Positions 61,270 through 64,000 of a stretch of DNA of 64,000 bases are shown one piece after another (the stretch's first letter is position 1; each line of letters starts with the position of its first letter). Below the pieces are notes generated by a model. That model was not told the DNA's origin. It did no database searches and was given only the letters and a program-made list of their open reading frames with translations. A program made the translations under genes and the position numbers. This DNA is from Trueperaceae bacterium (GTDB lineage: Bacteria > Deinococcota > Deinococci > Deinococcales > Trueperaceae), in NCBI GenBank assembly GCA_002707365.1, contig PAMQ01000014.1, positions 100,496 to 164,495 of the forward strand, written 5' to 3'.

Positions 61270-62790
61270 TTATGCCTGTTGAGGGACCCATAAAGAGTGA
61301 TCGAATCCCTGCCAGCCCAATTTTATTGCGTGAGCTAGGTGCACAGCTTTCCTATCGTTAGTCTCTTCAATACGATCAATGATGTAGCCCTGCAACTGGC
61401 GTAACGTGTCCTTGTGTGCTGCTGAGTTGATTAAGTTGTTAGTCTCGAACGGATCATCTTCAAGATCGTAAAGTTCATCACCATCGAACAGCGCAGCCAC
61501 ATACTTAAAGCGATCAGTAATGCAAATACGTTGGGTGAGTTCCACAACATGACCATGGTGCTGGCAAATAACATGGTCCGGCCATGCAGCAGAAGCAGGT
61601 TCCTGGCATAACGTCAGGAGACTACGACTATGCATCTCTTCAGGCACTGTTATGCCCGCCGCATCAAGCATGGTTGCTGTTACATCTAGATTACTGATGG
61701 GTTGGCTATTACTCTGATCCGGGTTTATCGCTTCGGGCCACCTAACAGCTAATGGCACTCGTGCGACTTCCTCAATATAAGTAGTGGCCTTGTCCCACAT
61801 TCCCCCATGGCTGGCTAGTGCATCCCCATGATCAGCGCACCAAATAACGAGAGTATTATCTTCCTGACCACTCTCACGGAGCGTATCGAGAATCGTCCCT
61901 ACAGCCGCGTCCGTCTGGTAGCCCTGTCCGTACGCGCGCCCAAGAATAGTTTGCCAAGTTGACCATTCCGGCCATTCATGTGAACTACGGTGGTTGATAT
62001 CCCTATGGAACGCGTATCGTAAAGGTCTACCCTCAAGGTCATCATTAAAAGTGGGGTACTCCGGAATGGTAGAAGGGTCTACCATTGAGGCGTAAGGTTC
62101 GCTCGGGTAATACGGTTGGTGTGGTCCCCAAAAACTCGCGACTAAACTCCAGGGCTGCTGATCATCCGACAGTTCACGAAGTTTTTCTGATGCTAAGTGG
62201 GCCACGAACTGCTCCTCATGAGCTTCTGGGGGTCCCTGAAGCACCCCGCTACCGTTCATAAAAGCCCAAGGAGAAGGATCATGAAGAGTGATTGTTTTGT
62301 CATTCCACTCGGGTCGGTTCAGATGGTAATCGATGTGTGCTCTAGCTTCACCGAAACCACGTTCTTCTGCGTAAGTCTTATAAGCTTCCGACATGTAAAT
62401 TTTTCCGTAATCCGGCAGACTCCACCCTTCGATCCCGTAATCAGTGGGTAACCGTTCATGACCACAATGCCATTTGCCAACGTACGCATTGCGATAACCA
62501 GCATTTGACAAGTGATGACTGTAAAGCTCTTGACTCAAATCTATGTCACGTTTTCCTGGTCTCTCAGTGTTGAACAGTAGGCCGTGATGACTTGGGTAGA
62601 GTCCAGTCATCATGCTGGTCCGAGCAGGTGTGCAGATGGGAGCTACACAGTAAGCACGATCAAACTTTACGCCCTCCTGGCAGAAGGAATCGAACCGTGG
62701 CAACCTGTAATCGAACTCCCCAGGTCGATGGTGCCCATAATAAGCTTGATGATCCGTCAAGATGAAAAGGATGTTCGGCTGTTTAGACAT
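61270..62790 (-). CDS. type I sulfatase (CxPxR-type formylglycine motif)
   Basis: 506 aa. FILTDHQ (metal Asp about 13), Cys53 in CTPARTSMMTGLYPS (C-x-P-x-R, the standard motif for formylglycine-generating enzyme), AYVGKWHCGHERLP with the catalytic Lys/His, and WCADHGDALASHGG. It hydrolyses a sulfate ester; the substrate is unknown. No signal peptide. The 5' region contains a 9-bp inverted repeat (62839-62866) within 60 nt of the ATG. No sulfatase-maturing enzyme is visible in the window. Confidence 0.9.
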   Translation of the reverse strand: MSKQPNILFILTDHQAYYGHHRPGEFDYRLPRFDSFCQEGVKFDRAYCVAPICTPARTSMMTGLYPSHHGLLFNTERPGKRDIDLSQELYSHHLSNAGYRNAYVGKWHCGHERLPTDYGIEGWSLPDYGKIYMSEAYKTYAEERGFGEARAHIDYHLNRPEWNDKTITLHDPSPWAFMNGSGVLQGPPEAHEEQFVAHLASEKLRELSDDQQPWSLVASFWGPHQPYYPSEPYASMVDPSTIPEYPTFNDDLEGRPLRYAFHRDINHRSSHEWPEWSTWQTILGRAYGQGYQTDAAVGTILDTLRESGQEDNTLVIWCADHGDALASHGGMWDKATTYIEEVARVPLAVRWPEAINPDQSNSQPISNLDVTATMLDAAGITVPEEMHSRSLLTLCQEPASAAWPDHVICQHHGHVVELTQRICITDRFKYVAALFDGDELYDLEDDPFETNNLINSAAHKDTLRQLQGYIIDRIEETNDRKAVHLAHAIKLGWQGFDHSLWVPQQA

Positions 62791-62838
62791 AAATTTTACC
62801 CGTCCTTACTACTCGCTAGCGTGACTAAAACAATACCC

Positions 62839-62866
62839 TTAAAGAACTCTGTTCATTGTTCTTTAA
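62839..62866. promoter_or_regulatory. 9-bp inverted repeat upstream of the second sulfatase
   Basis: Perfect arms TTAAAGAAC (62839-62847) and GTTCTTTAA (62858-62866) around 10 nt, in the divergent gap between sulfatase 2 and the desaturase. GAACTCTGTTC inside it is a second, smaller dyad. The spacing of the arms suits a dimeric regulator. Confidence 0.5.
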
Positions 62867-62894
62867 ACCTAACGCCACTGACAAGAATAAAATT

Positions 62895-62917
62895 CGTTAA
62901 CTCCTTAACGGTTTTTT
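62895..62917 (+). terminator. terminator-like hairpin in a divergent gap
   Basis: CGTTAA-CTCC-TTAACG followed by G and six T (62911-62917). On the plus strand no gene ends here, so it may be an attenuator for the desaturase mRNA or the end of a small RNA. The stem is AT-rich and thus weak. Confidence 0.4.
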
Positions 62918-62932
62918 CCGCACTCACTGTAA

Positions 62933-62952
62933 TTGGCTAGTTGTTTAGCCAA
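62933..62952. repeat. inverted repeat TTGGCTA/TAGCCAA
   Basis: Perfect 7-bp arms with the 6-nt loop GTTGTT, 121 nt upstream of the desaturase ATG. Third dyad in the same 283-nt gap. Confidence 0.45.
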
Positions 62953-63073
62953 AGGTAAGCATCAACTTTCCAGCAACTTCTTCCCACCAACTCATTACTG
63001 CGTAAAGGAGCGACCGGAAGGAGTTAGTGGTCGACCTTATTGGTAGAGTATTGGTGTTTGGGGGACGTCGGTT

Positions 63074-64000
63074 ATGGATTACGCGCCTTTGGATGAAATT
63101 CGGAAGTCACTCAAGGTTAAGTGGCATCGAATTCCGGTTCCTCGTGAGAAGCTTCTTGAGCTTTCGAAGCGTAGTGATGCTCAGGGTTGGTTTCAGGCGG
63201 GTGGTTTTTTTGGTTTGTTCCTTCTAACGGGCGTCGTAACTTGGGTGTTTTGGTCTGAGAAGATGTGGCTGTTGTTCGCGTTGTCTTTGTTCGCCCATGG
63301 CACGGTGGCCTCATTTTTTGGTGGCGCTGCTTTACATGAGCTAGGTCACGGCACGGTATTTCGTACTAAGTGGTTGAACAAGCTGTTCCTCTATTTACTT
63401 AGTATCTTTAGTTGGCACGATCCATTCGAATTCAACAGTAGTCACACTTATCATCATCGTTACACGTTGCATCCGGACGGTGATCGCGAGGTCCTTCTGC
63501 CTCTCGAACCATCATTCATTTCACCTTTCATGTGGCAACTTTTCACTATTGACCTGTTCTCTCAGCCTGGCAGAATCACTGTTGGTAAGGGTGGTTTGTT
63601 GTCAACAATTACCATTACCTTCTTGCGGGCTTTCGGCATAGTGGGTTCCTCTGAAAGCCCTGCGAACGAATGGATAAAAGCCCTTCATGATGATCAACCT
63701 GATCAAACATACAATTGGCGGTTCTGGCCCCGCTTTCATATCCTGTCTCACGGATTAGTGATAGTCGTAGCTATCTTCACTGGCTGGTGGGTCTTACCGT
63801 TATTAGTTACGTCTGCTACGCATACCGCCCCATGGTTAGCTTACTTAATTGGTATGACTCAGCATTGTGGCCTCATTGATAACACTAATGATTTTCGTAA
63901 ATCCGTCCGTTCTATTCGTTTGGATCCTTTTTCGGAGTTCTTGTATTGGCGGATGAATTGGCATACGGAGCATCATATGTATGCGGGGGTTCCTTGTTAT
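63074..64000 (+). CDS. fatty acid desaturase (C-terminal part outside window)
   Basis: 309 codons visible, open to the end. Membrane di-iron enzyme with the three His boxes: HELGH (about 88-92), HTYHH (about 124-128) and HTEHH near residue 299-303, plus several hydrophobic stretches. It introduces double bonds in acyl chains at the inner membrane. ATG 63074 follows GGGGGA by about 8 nt. The first 190 nt and the last 90 nt are rich in G and T-ending codons like PhyH 1, while the middle is not. The third His box lies only a few residues from the window edge, so most of the protein is here. Confidence 0.9.
   Translation, partial: MDYAPLDEIRKSLKVKWHRIPVPREKLLELSKRSDAQGWFQAGGFFGLFLLTGVVTWVFWSEKMWLLFALSLFAHGTVASFFGGAALHELGHGTVFRTKWLNKLFLYLLSIFSWHDPFEFNSSHTYHHRYTLHPDGDREVLLPLEPSFISPFMWQLFTIDLFSQPGRITVGKGGLLSTITITFLRAFGIVGSSESPANEWIKALHDDQPDQTYNWRFWPRFHILSHGLVIVVAIFTGWWVLPLLVTSATHTAPWLAYLIGMTQHCGLIDNTNDFRKSVRSIRLDPFSEFLYWRMNWHTEHHMYAGVPCY

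Noticed and set aside
1..64000. CRISPR arrays, tRNA or rRNA genes, insertion sequences, transposase or integrase genes
   Set aside because: No evenly spaced repeats, cloverleaf with CCA end, rRNA core sequence or recombinase motif was found by reading; a tRNA scan could still reveal one I missed.

Overview
The window reads as one contiguous piece of a bacterial chromosome: about 58 tightly packed genes, short operons on both strands, clear AGGAGG-type ribosome binding sites, by eye a G+C content in the mid to upper forties percent, and no rRNA, tRNA, insertion sequence or CRISPR array that I could find. The best taxonomic guess is a marine or host-associated bacterium, possibly an uncultured Deinococcota (Trueperaceae-like) lineage. 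The hints are a protein of the type labelled quinate 5-dehydrogenase in Deinococcus/Thermus genomes, a GldA/GldFG/DUF4340 transporter, several genes without a Shine-Dalgarno but with a TANNNT box just upstream of the start, and the mass of phytanoyl-CoA dioxygenase (PhyH) and Gfo/Idh/MocA genes also typical of sponge and pelagic lineages. This assignment is an inference and could be wrong.

Layout. 1-1253: start of a urease operon (ureA, ureB, 5' part of ureC, minus strand). 1354-4188: an SDR and iolD (myo-inositol ring cleavage). 4384-13386: household and sensing genes (Sir2 deacetylase, TPR-like protein, PKD-like membrane protein, quinate-dehydrogenase-like protein, aldo/keto reductase, DtxR regulator, AraD1/GguC-like protein, nSMase-like lipoprotein, DMT transporter). 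13568-18008: a four-gene overlapping operon joining a di-haem cytochrome c peroxidase-like protein to a phosphonate/phosphite-type ABC transporter (phnD, phnC, phnE), with a near-consensus leaderless promoter. 18251-26556: two PhyH enzymes, an SDR, and a gliding-type ABC exporter. 26694-37955: a sugar-oxidation region with eight Gfo/Idh/MocA proteins, a PhyH and a GH39 glycosidase, in two facing operons. 38041-38461: a decayed cysteine synthase gene. 38514-47046: a PhyH, a dihydroorotase-like hydrolase, and, reading left from 47046, a seven-gene array (amidohydrolase, Rieske protein, class III aminotransferase/phospho-lyase, small-molecule kinase, cupin, and the two halves of the Tm-1 protein family). 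47450-58881: PhyH enzymes interleaved with GH32/GH43-like propeller hydrolases, a Na+/Ca2+ antiporter preceded by a coupled 30-codon gene, an SDR and a ComA-family protein. 59058-64000: an unknown protein coupled to a sulfatase, a second sulfatase facing it, and a fatty acid desaturase cut by the window end.

How it fits together. From about 18 kb onward this looks like accessory catabolic DNA: sulfatases and glycosidases release sugars or polyols from decorated glycans, Gfo/Idh and SDR enzymes oxidise or epimerise them, IolD opens inositol-type rings, and eight PhyH-type Fe(II)/2-oxoglutarate oxygenases hydroxylate still unknown small molecules. The most system-like unit is the seven-gene array at 40625-47046, where an oxidation/hydrolysis pair, a kinase/phospho-lyase pair and the Tm-1-type pair suggest an undescribed route for breaking down a hydroxylated amine. 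The Fe(II) dependence of the oxygenases and the presence of a DtxR-family metal regulator are compatible with metal-responsive control, but no sequence links them directly.
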